This document shows positions 55,701-62,357 of a DNA stretch of 64,000 nucleotides, piece after piece. The DNA is from Bathymodiolus brooksi (Eukaryota > Mollusca > Bivalvia > Mytilida > Modiolidae): NCBI GenBank assembly GCA_963680875.1, contig OY804579.1, forward strand, positions 34,953,804 through 35,017,803. Reading direction: 5' to 3'. The notes under the pieces are model-generated. The model was given only the letters and a program-made list of their open reading frames with translations. It had not been told where the DNA came from and searched no databases. A program made the translations under genes and the position numbers. Each line of letters opens with the position of its first letter. The stretch's first letter is position 1.

Positions 55701-58700
55701 GAGGAACTGCTCAATGAGCCTCGCATTTCTCCTGCTACTCAGTTTCATACTAAAAAATCTCATATTGAAAGGCTCTACATACACGCCTAAGCAGCTAGAA
55801 CTTTGAAACTATAGTCTATTTTTGCACGTTATCATACAACAAGCATATTTAAATTCATAATATTTATCAATAGTGAACCCTCTCTGCTTACCGTTGGCGA
55901 ACACCTGGGTTCACCCCGCTTTTTTTGGTGGGGTCCGTGTTGCTCATCTTTTTAGTTATTTTTGTTGTTCTATTATGTGTATTTATGTCTTGTGTACCCT
56001 ATGTTGCCATTTTCTCGGGATTGTCCTTTTTTATTGCTCCATAGGTATTCTCTACCATTTATTTATATACTGAAATAATTTGACGTGATTTACATGTATA
56101 CAAATACGTCAATATATATATTTTTTAATTGTTAAAAGCAAAATTGTTTCTACTGCATACTATGACGGTCCGAATTGGTTCCGAAACTTATTGTAACCCA
56201 TCAAAGTCTTACATACCACAATAAAATAATTTTTCATTTCACTATTCTTGAACTGAAATTGTTAATATTTTAGGTATTGCTGCTACGCATGCTTTCATAC
56301 AATTATGCTCGGAATTTTATTATGGAAATGCTACATGACATACTTGTTTCTTCCGTTTTGATGCGTTTTCTATGTAAGACAAGCCATAAAGACAGCTGCG
56401 CGTGACCTTGTCTTACATGGCATTGTCAGCCAATCAAATCGGCCGAATATAATCAATGGAGTCCGCTTCTACGACTGCTGTAGTAATATAAATTGGCGTC
56501 TTAGTAGATCTAAAAAAGCTTCAAATATAAATTTTACCTGAATTTTAACTGATTTCGCCTAATAGATTTAATGCGGTTTTAAATAAGTGTGTATTTACTG
56601 AATTGCACGTGGCGTTGTAATATTTTGTGTAGTAAACATGACATTGACATGCGAATGAATGAATGAAATCGACATGCTTTGTTTTTAAGTTGAAACGGAA
56701 GAAACAGGTACTTGCACTCGTCCTTATTGAAGATCTGGGATTTCTTCCACTCGTGAGAGAAATTCAGCGTCTTTCCACTCGTTCCGCTACGCTCCTCTCG
56801 TGAAAAGACCGAATTTCTCACACTCGTGGAAGAAATCCCAGACCTTCAATAAGGACTCGTGTAAGAACCTATTAGTCTATTCCATTTTATATCATGAAAT
56901 CAGATTCAGTGACATCAATAAAATAAACATTGGTCTATGGTAATAAAAGCTATTAAAACAATGTCAAGCACATGACAATAATTTCAAGTAATTATTGAAT
57001 GATAAATCTTTCGAATCACATTTAGAGTTTACATTGGATAAATCAATGTATAATTGTTTGTATTGTATCGGGTTATAACCATTTGACAAGTAACTGTTTC
57101 AACATTTCTACTATAATCTGTTTCATTTTGAAATACCTTATTCCCAATGACATAATTGATCAACTCCATGCTAAAGCGATATTGCAGAGCTTGCGAGTCA
57201 TGACAGGATTTCCTTTATAAAGGATTGCTGCTAACAAGGAATCTACTGAACCAATGGTTACTATTGGCTAAGTTGAAGTCATCACTTCGAAAAGTGTTAA
57301 CGTCGCTATCAAGACTTCTTTAACCTTTGCGGAATAGTTGTGTCACAAATCACCACGGCCATTTTTCACTTAGGATTCGTGTCACTCGATCTGTGCAGTG
57401 TTTTGTGCATAGTTGTTTGTCCTTTTGTCCTTTTTCGCTTGGCCAATGCATTGTCTCATTTGATTTAATGATTTGATTTATTGTGCTTAACGCCACTTTC
57501 AGCAATATTTCAGCTATAGCATGGTGACCAGTTTTAGTGGTGGAAGAAGCCGGAGAGAACCACCGACCATGGGCAAGCAACTGGTAAACTTTATCACTTG
57601 TGACTGCGAGTCGAGTGCACCTTTTTTGTAATTTACAAAGCCGAGCGCGAACCCACGCCGTATTGGTGATAGGATTATATGAGTTATTAAGTAATCCAAC
57701 TACCTGATTCATTGCGCCACCCGGGCCTTTAATGTATTGTCTGTCATTCTTCGCCACCCGGGCCTTTAATGTATTGTCTGTCATGCTTCGCCACCCGGGC
57801 CTTTAATGTATTGTCTGTCATTCTTCGCCACCCGGGCCTTTAATGTATTGTCTGTCATTCTCCGCCACTCGGGCCTTTAATGTATTGTCTGTCATTCTCC
57901 GCCACCCGGGCCTTTAATGTATTGTCTGTCATTCTTCGCCACCCGGGCCTTTAATGTATTGTCTGTCATTCTCCGCCACCCGGGCCTTTAATGTATTGTC
58001 TGTCATTCTTCGCCACCCGGGCCTTTAATGTATTGTCTGTCATTCTTCGCCACCCGGGCCTTTAATGTATTGTCTGTCATTCTCCGCCACCCGGGCCTTT
58101 AATGTATTGTCTGTCATTCTTCGCCACCCGGGCCTTTAATGTATTGTCTGTCATTCTCAGATTTACGGATTCTGATTACATCTTTGGTATCGTCTAACTC
58201 TTCTTAAATTAAGTTCAAATAATTTTTAATTAAAATATATGTATTTTTTGTTATTAGTTTACTCATGAATATTTTAAAAAATAAACATAAGCTGCATATC
58301 AATGAGAGTATACATTAGCCTCCACTGAATTGTGTCGTTATCGTGGAATTATTTGATTTAAAATATTTCAATGTAGCGAGAGAGAAAAAACCAAGCACAT
58401 TTTTCGGATTTGTGTTGATTTCAATTTAATTTTGATCTTTACTATGAATATTGTCCTACGAACACGATAGCGCTACCAGTCAGTAATGACGTATCTGTGA
58501 TTTATTATGACCTATCCTAACTGCCTTCCCTTTGTCCAGACATAGCGATCTATATGATGGGTCTTATCATTAATATTGTATTAACTAAGAACAAATAGCT
58601 ACCATTTTGGTGTCTGTTTTATTAATTAAACAGGAATATTACACATATTACACATTACACCGTTGTCATAATGGTCGACAAAAAAAAACACAGAGAAAAC

Positions 58701-61003
58701 AAGATTGAGCAGCATGAATCACAATAAAAATCGGGTGACCTTTTTAGTTCCTGAAGGTTAAATTGTCTCTTGTTCCGCTAATGACATCCATCTGTGTACT
58801 CTAGTTAAACTTTCGATAATAAATCATGAAAACGGAACGATACTATACGATATGTGTCTCATCCAGTTGTCTCTATTTTGGACGATCAAATTGTTATAAA
58901 ACTATTATATTATCGATACTACATGTACAGCTACATATTTAACAATCTTGCTTTGTAGCTAGTGATCCCAGACCACGTTCGGCGTCAGGAAGGATCATGT
59001 TAAGTTTCTGGTGGATATTTACTTTACTGATGTTATCTACATATACAGCCAACCTTGCTGCATATCTGACAGTCAATATAATAGAGTCACCAATCAACAG
59101 TCTGGAGGAACTAGCAGGACAGGACAAAATCAAACCACTTATATTTTCTGGATCAAACCTACATACTTTATTTAAGGTAAATATTTTGTCAACTCCAATT
59201 ATAATTTATTTTGCAATCAAATAAATATAAATGTATAATGTATAATGTGTATATATATATTGATTGACTCAACATAAGGATAACATCAAAATGCCATATA
59301 TATCTAATGAGCTCCGAGTTCTTTCACTAATTGCATGTAATATATAAAAACAGGAATAAAATTAATCAATATATCAAACGTTTGAAGATGCAAAGCGGTA
59401 ACCAGAAGCCGTAGATTGGAGAAGGACAGAAAATACCATGGTCAAAAGACAAAAGGATAAAAGATGGTCTACAAATCATTACATAGAAAACTAACGATTG
59501 AGCAACACGAAACAATAAAATAGTCTCTGGTGAGTTGCTATATAAGATTTTCATTGAATGTTCATGTGAAATAGTTCCAGCAAAAACGTAAATAAATTTT
59601 TACAAAAGCTTTTATTATTTCTGAACATTTGAATTTTAACAATATTCAATGCATGTATACACTTTACAGACCGCCAAATCCCAAGTATATCAGCAACTGT
59701 GGGGTAGGATGAACGGTATGCCTACTGTTAATGAACTGGATGTTGCTCTGAAATATGTGCGACAAGATCAATACGCTTTCCTGACGGATTACTCTCTACT
59801 GGAATATGTCATGTTACAAGCTTGTCAAATTTATGCAGTTGCTGATGAAAAATTCAATAATGCTGGTCTAGGATTTGTTCTTCAAGAAAATTCAAGCTAT
59901 CTAGAGGCGTTTAATCTGGCGTAAGTTATTGACAATGGTAATTTCTAAAAATGAAATCTCACACATATCTCTGGAATATTTGCATTGCACATTCTTTGTG
60001 AATTTTCACGTCAGAATGTGTTTACATTAGATTTAATCAAATGTTCATTGAATGAGAGATGTCAACGACATTTTTCAAAGCAGTGTATTATGAAATATAT
60101 ATCAAATCACTTACTGGTGATTACTACATGTATATAATCTCAATTGGGAAGTACGAATCCTGGTTTATGATATTTGGTTGATTTGATTTCATTTGAATGA
60201 TTGTGTTTGACGCCACTTTCAGCAATATTTCAGCTATATCATGGCGACCAGTCTTAGTGGTGGAAGAAGCCAGAGAGAACCACCGACCATGGGCAAGCAA
60301 CTGGTAAGCTTTATGACTTGCGTGTGCGAGTCGAGTGCACTTTTTTGTAATTTACAAAGCCGGGAGCGAACCCATGCCGTATTGGTGACAGACTTGTATG
60401 AGTTGTTAGGTAATCCAACTACCTAACTCATTGAACCACCCCGGGCCCTAATGATATTTGGAGACAAGATCAAGAAATACTATTTCTCTTGTATTCATAA
60501 TTACTATGTGTACACCGTATATGCATTTGCCAGTTTGTGTTGTATAACACGATGGTGGTTTAGTTGGCGGAAAATCAGGAATTGATATAAAGTGGTAAAA
60601 AGGAGCTACCCGACATCTTGGTGTTTGTGTTCTGTGTACATTGTATGTAATTTCATTTTTATCATATTTATGTCGGAGTCTTTCATTTATATTTTGCAGA
60701 ATCATGAAAATGTCAGAAGCCGGATTTATTGATCAATGGCGACAGAAATGGTGGCCTCGTTCTGATAGTTGTTCATCGTCAGACAGATCTGGGTCTTCTC
60801 AATCTCTAGGATTGGACAGTATATTAGGACTGTTCTACTTATATTCTAGTGTTGTCGGAGCAGCGTTAGTTATTTTCATGTTCGAATTATTTTGTCAAAT
60901 GACACCAGTTAATAAATGGCTGTCTTCCTTGAAAACGAAAATAAAATTGCCCAATGTAGAACCAATGAGAAAGACTTCATGCACCACATCACCGAAAATA
61001 TGA
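43543..61003 (+). CDS. Ionotropic glutamate receptor subunit, 3' part (7 exons, 493 aa)
   Basis: Joining 43543-43722, 45534-45640, 49779-49869, 51733-52063, 58959-59176, 59670-59920 and 60700-61003 gives 1,482 nt with no internal stop and matching phases at every junction. The product is a ligand-gated cation channel subunit of the plasma membrane. Order: end of the amino-terminal domain (1-45), S1 (about 46-172), M1 (about 177-200), pore loop (222-237), M3 (249-271), S2 (276-412), M4 (432-456), cytoplasmic tail. Hallmarks include [40 protein letters not shown] and KWW. Arg141, Thr136 and Pro134 match the ligand alpha-carboxyl contacts, and Cys361 and Cys417 match the conserved S2 disulfide. 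Oddities: Glu235 at the Q/R/N site, Asp349 where AMPA and kainate receptors have Glu, and one GC donor. The 5' end (signal peptide, most of the amino-terminal domain) is not found in the window. I do not assign a subfamily. Confidence 0.93.
43984..44122 (-). repeat. Dispersed bivalve-type repeat, copy 2 (intron)
   Basis: Same block order as the copy at 43,364: agaaaatgcaatggcg, aaaagaaaatggacaaag, acaagcaatgg, agaaaactacgaattg, then gcaacacgaatccg and a ccaaaaacc end. It lies in the intron between the first two recognised exons. The rest of that intron up to 44,692 is AT-rich with no other feature. Confidence 0.65.
44693..45420 (+). repeat. 56-bp minisatellite, exactly 13 copies
   Basis: The unit starts aaatactgtgcccttaaac, continues aacactaataagatcaaatc and ends aagacaaaaccaccac. 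It runs 728 bp, which is 13 x 56, and by eye the copies are identical. It lies in the intron before the S1 exon, ending 113 bp before the exon start. Such homogeneity points to recent expansion, active homogenisation or assembly repetition. Confidence 0.97.
45534..45640 (+). CDS. iGluR exon: start of ligand-binding lobe S1
   Basis: The acceptor is cttgttttttcag and the donor gtcagt. The exon is 107 nt, phase 0 in and phase 2 out, encoding residues 61-95 plus two bases of Ser96. It contains PPFVIF and [16 protein letters not shown], the standard S1 signature in which the receptor's first lobe strand and helix are found. The residues agree closely with the family, and no indel is evident. Confidence 0.95.
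45930..46040 (+). mobile_element. SINE 3' fragment in intron
   Basis: It contains ctgacctcctccatatagct, aaactattgttgaaagtg and ccgttaaacaccagtaattc, which align with the tail of the SINE at 49,301-49,552. The head is absent and the copy is diverged. Confidence 0.55.
46541..46985 (+). repeat. Pieces of a dispersed bivalve-type repeat
   Basis: Two blocks are recognisable. One is ttcggaagggtaagcagttc near 46,552, followed by a diverged ggcacgaacataaatcgtg. The other is caccccc/ggttt followed by gtggggtcggtgttgctc near 46,938. Both resemble parts of a repeat I remember as widespread in mussels, and the second matches the copy at about 55,903. The sequence between them shows nothing clear. Confidence 0.5.
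47008..47040 (+). repeat. (GAGT)n microsatellite
   Basis: A short tract of gagt/gtga repeats, with one gagtgggtg interruption. Such tracts often end molluscan SINE copies, but no SINE body is visible next to it. Confidence 0.8.
47388..49232 (+). repeat. 41-bp minisatellite, exactly 45 copies
   Basis: The unit starts agcgaatgtactacttat, continues tataggttatatactac and ends acatat. It spans 1,845 bp, or 45 x 41. The main difference between copies is tactact versus tactgct; a few have agcaaatg, agccaatg or ggtcat. It sits in the large intron between the two S1 exons and ends in an 11-bp microsatellite. Confidence 0.97.
49222..49282 (+). repeat. 11-bp microsatellite derived from the 41-bp unit
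   Basis: The last piece of the 41-bp unit, actacacatat, is itself repeated about five times before breaking into actaacattt. This looks like secondary slippage at the array's right end. Confidence 0.9.
49301..49552 (+). mobile_element. tRNA-derived SINE, near full length, plus strand
   Basis: The tRNA-like head has gatcgtatggtagttggg (A-box region) and a clear B box ggtttcgaatcccgc at 49,372-49,386. The body carries gacttgcgacaggtaggtag and ggtttctttcactaataaaa. The tail is gaccgccacgatacaactg, then gaaatattgttgaaagtgg and cgttaagcaccataaccctt. It begins about 20 bp after the 11-bp microsatellite. It is the best-preserved copy of its family in the window. Confidence 0.75.
49660..49708 (-). 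mobile_element. SINE tail fragment
   Basis: The + strand reads ggtgtttaaagcaaatttc then agcaatatttcagctatagc and atggcga, matching the minus-strand SINE tail seen at 57,479 and 60,202. It lies about 70 bp upstream of the next receptor exon. Confidence 0.6.
49779..49869 (+). CDS. iGluR exon: S1 core (DGTWNGMVG)
   Basis: The acceptor is ttttcccattacag. The exon is 91 nt, one base completing Ser96 then 30 codons (97-126), with [12 protein letters not shown] and [14 protein letters not shown]. The reading frame and the family alignment need the exon to end after the Lys codon, but the next bases are gcatgt, a GC donor. The nearest GT (at gtcatg, 11 bp earlier) would remove the conserved helix end before EADFAAG and break the reading frame. 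I therefore infer a GC-AG intron with AAG|GCATGT. The family match is strong. Confidence 0.9.
49870..51732 (+). other. Intron of GC-AG type, otherwise featureless
   Basis: It starts gcatgt and ends tattttattttaag. About 1.86 kb, AT-rich, with no tandem array, SINE or foldback that I can recognise. A minus-strand open frame at 50,611-50,417 shows no family resemblance. Confidence 0.6.
51733..52063 (+). CDS. iGluR exon: end of S1, M1 and pore loop
   Basis: The exon is 331 nt, from the tattttaag acceptor to a consensus caag|gtatgt donor, encoding residues 127-236. It begins [20 protein letters not shown], the ligand-contact strand, with Pro134, Thr136 and Arg141 aligned to the alpha-carboxylate contacts of AMPA receptors. 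[13 protein letters not shown] and YKMFKPLS follow, then M1 (about 177-200, [20 protein letters not shown]). A hydrophilic segment leads to the pore loop [14 protein letters not shown]. Aligned without gaps to the AMPA receptor loop, Glu235 takes the Q/R/N site, where the family usually has Gln, Arg or Asn. Confidence 0.95.
52141..55606 (+). repeat. 39-bp minisatellite, about 85 clear copies plus decayed leading copies
   Basis: The unit reads aatcataagttaaaagg, then aatgtaatattcctattg and tagt. Clear copies run from 52,296 to 55,606. About four increasingly decayed copies reach back to 52,141, within 80 bp of the M1/pore exon. Each unit contains aggaat-gtaat-attcct, a 6-bp inverted repeat around a 5-base loop; a common variant (atacct) breaks it. 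Rare markers such as cctattggag recur at 52,441, 52,947, 53,337 and 53,961, spacings of 506, 390 and 624 bp, which are 13 (less one base), 10 and 16 units. Higher-order repetition is therefore present. Confidence 0.96.
55607..55902. other. Intron segment with a 10-bp inverted repeat
   Basis: aatatgagat at 55,662-55,671 is matched by its complement atctcatatt at 55,757-55,766. The interior contains aggagg and cctcgcatttctcct, which could extend a hairpin. It may be the remains of a small foldback element. No coding potential is seen. Confidence 0.4.
55903..56060 (+). repeat. Dispersed bivalve-type repeat, plus strand copy
   Basis: It carries cacctgggttcaccccgc, then gtggggtccgtgttgctcat and a diverged ctttttagttatttttg stretch, ending in ttgccattttctcgg and ttgtcctttt. 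It corresponds to the reverse complement of the copies at 43,364, 43,984 and 59,376. An open frame through it (55,873-56,073) is incidental. Confidence 0.6.
56372..56418. repeat. Small perfect inverted repeat (12-bp arms)
   Basis: atgtaagacaag at 56,372-56,383 is complementary to cttgtcttacat at 56,407-56,418, with a 23-base loop that includes cagctgcgcg. It may be the end of a small foldback element. Confidence 0.75.
56711..56865. repeat. Foldback (MITE-like) element with about 65-bp arms
   Basis: The left arm (56,711 to about 56,780) holds gtccttattgaagatctgg, gatttcttccactcgtgag and gaaattcagcgtcttt. The right arm (about 56,796 to 56,865) holds their complements: aaaagaccgaatttctc, actcgtggaagaaatccc and agaccttcaataaggac. 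The centre, near 56,788, is cactcgttccgctacgctcc. Mismatches are few, so a long hairpin would form. No target-site duplication was confirmed. Confidence 0.85.
57479..57727 (-). mobile_element. tRNA-derived SINE, minus strand, joined to the 37-bp array
   Basis: The minus-strand head starts gcccgggtggcgcaatg, with B-box-like gggttcgcgctcgg. The tail on the + strand is gtgcttaacgccactttc, agcaatatttcagctatagc. It is about 80% or more identical by eye to the copy at 60,202-60,449. Its 5' end (the + strand right end, gccacccgggcc) is also the start of the 37-bp tandem array that follows. Confidence 0.75.
57715..58158 (+). repeat. 37-bp minisatellite, exactly 12 copies, grown from a SINE end
   Basis: The unit is cgccacccgggcctttaatg, then tattgtctgtcattctt. 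It spans 444 bp, or 12 x 37. Copies differ mainly at cttcgcc versus ctccgcc, with one cactcggg. Each unit carries a CCCGGG site, unlike the AT-rich surroundings. The first unit overlaps the 5' end of the SINE at 57,479, so the unit seems to consist of the SINE's first bases plus its flank. Confidence 0.95.
58159..58958. other. Intron remainder before the M3 exon
   Basis: AT-rich sequence ending in the acceptor caatcttgctttgtag. Only short A-runs (near 58,680) stand out, with no repeat or coding feature. Confidence 0.6.
58959..59176 (+). CDS. iGluR exon: M3 and start of S2
   Basis: The acceptor is caatcttgctttgtag and the donor aag|gtaaat. The exon is 218 nt, completing Ala237 and encoding 238-309. 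It reads [12 protein letters not shown], then M3 with [20 protein letters not shown], then [18 protein letters not shown] and [11 protein letters not shown]. The gating signature SYTANLAAF of the family appears as TYTANLAAY. The Gly after the pore loop in most family members is Ala237, created across the splice junction. Asn303 falls near the position where AMPA and kainate receptors have a Thr contacting the ligand side chain, though one extra residue makes that alignment uncertain. Confidence 0.95.
59376..59543 (-). repeat. Dispersed bivalve-type repeat, copy in small intron
   Basis: It contains caaacgtttgaagatgc, aaagcggtaaccagaagcc, agaaaataccatggtcaaaa and gattgagcaacacgaaac. It has the same block order as the copies at 43,364 and 43,984. 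It takes up about a third of the 493-bp intron between the two S2 exons. Confidence 0.7.
59670..59920 (+). CDS. iGluR exon: ligand-binding lobe S2
   Basis: The acceptor is catgtatacactttacag and the donor gtaagt. The exon is 251 nt, phase 0 in and phase 2 out, encoding 310-392 plus two bases of Ala393. It reads [46 protein letters not shown] and [19 protein letters not shown]. Asp349 aligns with the ligand amino-group contact, which is Glu in AMPA and kainate receptors and Asp in NMDA and delta receptors. Cys361 is the first half of the conserved S2 disulfide. Length and spacing fit the family. Confidence 0.95.
60202..60449 (-). mobile_element. tRNA-derived SINE, minus strand, in last intron
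   Basis: The head on the minus strand is agggcccggggtggttc, with B box gggttcgctcccggc at 60,359-60,373. The body includes ttctctctggcttcttccac, and the tail is gccatgatatagctgaaat. It is a sister copy of 57,479-57,727. The short + strand open frame at 60,241-60,426 is an incidental reading through it. Confidence 0.78.
60700..61003 (+). CDS. iGluR last exon: end of S2, M4 and cytoplasmic tail
   Basis: The acceptor is tcatttatattttgcag. The exon is 304 nt, completing Ala393 and encoding 394-493 before a [22 protein letters not shown] is the usual end of S2 (E-x-G, KWW). Cys417 is the second half of the S2 disulfide. A Ser-rich stretch (416-428) leads to [14 protein letters not shown] and M4 (about 432-456). 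The tail is short, about 35 residues, basic, and ends CTTSPKI, without a clear PDZ-binding end. No AATAAA was found close downstream, so the transcript end is not fixed. Confidence 0.95.
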
Positions 61004-61524
61004 AGCTGACGTTATTCCGTTGAATTAGTTTACTTATTTAGTAAGTGAGGCAACGTTTATCATGTCTGGTTTATATTTTATGAGATACATTTCTAAATAA
61101 CATCAATGATCAAACTTACAATATTGCCTTATTGCCTTAGGCTTAGTGCAGTGATTTACTAATCAGGGAACAACATGGCCAAACAATCATGTGTGGCAGG
61201 ATACTAACTACCAATCATAAATCTCTCAAAACCCTTAACTGTTTGTTCATCTTCCGTTAGTAAATCGTTACGAATTTCTGTGTTCAATTGGTTTCCAGGT
61301 ATGTTTATAGTGTCATAATTAGAGCTATTCCTCGGTTGGGACATGTTTAACACTGACTGCAAGTGACACCATGGAGCATGAGAGGATTGCCCATCTGATA
61401 CATCAAATCCCACTCCACATTTTGATGGTTGTTCGTGGTTTTATATATTTTGTTTTTACACAATGTAGTTTCTTTTGGCTATATATTTTATTTTTGTTGT
61501 TTTTTCAATCAAGATATTATCTGC
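61004..61524. other. Downstream (probably 3' UTR and beyond)
   Basis: AT-rich sequence after the receptor stop. Only variant polyadenylation hexamers are seen (cataaa near 61,216); the first AATAAA is at 61,842, beyond a SINE. Two short open frames here (minus 61,413-61,204 and plus 61,371-61,568) show no recognisable motif, and the second runs into the SINE. Confidence 0.5.
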
Positions 61525-61800
61525 ATCGTAGGTGTAATTGTTTTGAGTATATGACTCGAGTGCTATAGATCATGGACTCAAGCCCCGGTTGGGTTAAACC
61601 AAATAAGATTGATATTTTTTGTTTCTTCACTAAGCAAGCATCATTAAGAAAATGACCGGTTAGTTTAGAATCATGATAATGTGTCCGAGTGTAGCAGTAC
61701 TTCTACCCGCGGACTAGTGTATCAATGAGCTAGCATTATAAAAATCAAACTAAGTGTGTTGGTTTAGTGCAAAGCGGAGATCATCAACATTACTGGAATT
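61525..61800 (+). mobile_element. Second copy of the 40,890-41,262 SINE, plus strand, decayed
   Basis: The order of blocks matches the reverse complement of 40,890-41,262: ggtgtaattgttttgag, gactcgagtgctatagatc, cttcactaagcaagc, gataatgtgtccgagtg, then ctagcattataaaaatc and gtttagtgcaaagcgg. Many substitutions and small deletions have destroyed the incidental open frame seen in the other copy. The conserved tail with tatagctga is missing. Confidence 0.7.
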
Positions 61801-62015
61801 TATTATATAGATAGGTGTGAATTATGGGGATTTATCCGTGAAATAAATTCCGGTATCTCAAAAATGAGATATCAGTTTTTTCCCGCCGGAACTACTTTTA
61901 CACAACTATAAGTGTGGTGGTTACGTCCCTTATTGTGTTACGGTGAATACACATTCGATTGTAAACTGAACAAATTTCGCGAAATGTTATTGATTACTAT
62001 GGTGCATATCCAACA

Positions 62016-62032
62016 TGACGTCATTGACGTCA
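62016..62032 (+). promoter_or_regulatory. Two adjacent CRE palindromes
   Basis: TGACGTCA occurs at 62,016-62,023 and again at 62,025-62,032, separated by one t. This is the full binding site of CREB/ATF-type bZIP factors. A third full site, preceded by ccaat, lies at 62,350-62,357. About 100 bp after the pair there is a splice donor caag|gtaagc at 62,129. Together this could be a promoter and untranslated first exon of a downstream gene. The sequence matches are exact; function is inferred. Confidence 0.5.
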
Positions 62033-62345
62033 TATGAAGACTTCCAGTTTGAAACGTAAAGATTAGACGTTATTTGGCTTCGTGTACGCTTCAATTTTGA
62101 TCAAATTTAACTAAAATAAGTTTTCAAGGTAAGCATTTTAATTATTTTTGTGCATTGTTGTAAATATGACATGTAGGATTTCACATTTTCAAGATGACGG
62201 ATCCTTCCAGCTGAACCCCTTAGTATCATTGCTCGTAGATTTATACGCGTAGAATGAAATATCATACGTGACATCTGCTCGGTCATGCAATAAAGTCGGT
62301 CACTTGTTTTGATTTACAATTCTGGAATTCTGGCGCAGCACGAGA

Positions 62346-62357
62346 CCAATGACGTCA
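62346..62357 (+). promoter_or_regulatory. CCAAT box overlapping a third CRE
   Basis: ccaatgacgtca combines a CCAAT pentamer with a complete TGACGTCA at 62,350-62,357. It is the third full CRE in about 340 bp. No convincing TATA box follows. Confidence 0.4.

Noticed and set aside
56579..56821. An 80-residue minus-strand open frame ([16 protein letters not shown]...)
   Set aside because: Most of it is a reading of the foldback element's arm, with no family motif.
57350..57784. A 144-residue minus-strand open frame
   Set aside because: It reads through the SINE and the first units of the 37-bp array. The repeated [14 protein letters not shown] start is the tandem unit translated.
60241..60426. 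A small + strand open frame starting [13 protein letters not shown]
   Set aside because: It is antisense to the SINE at 60,202-60,449, and the same reading is broken in the sister copy.
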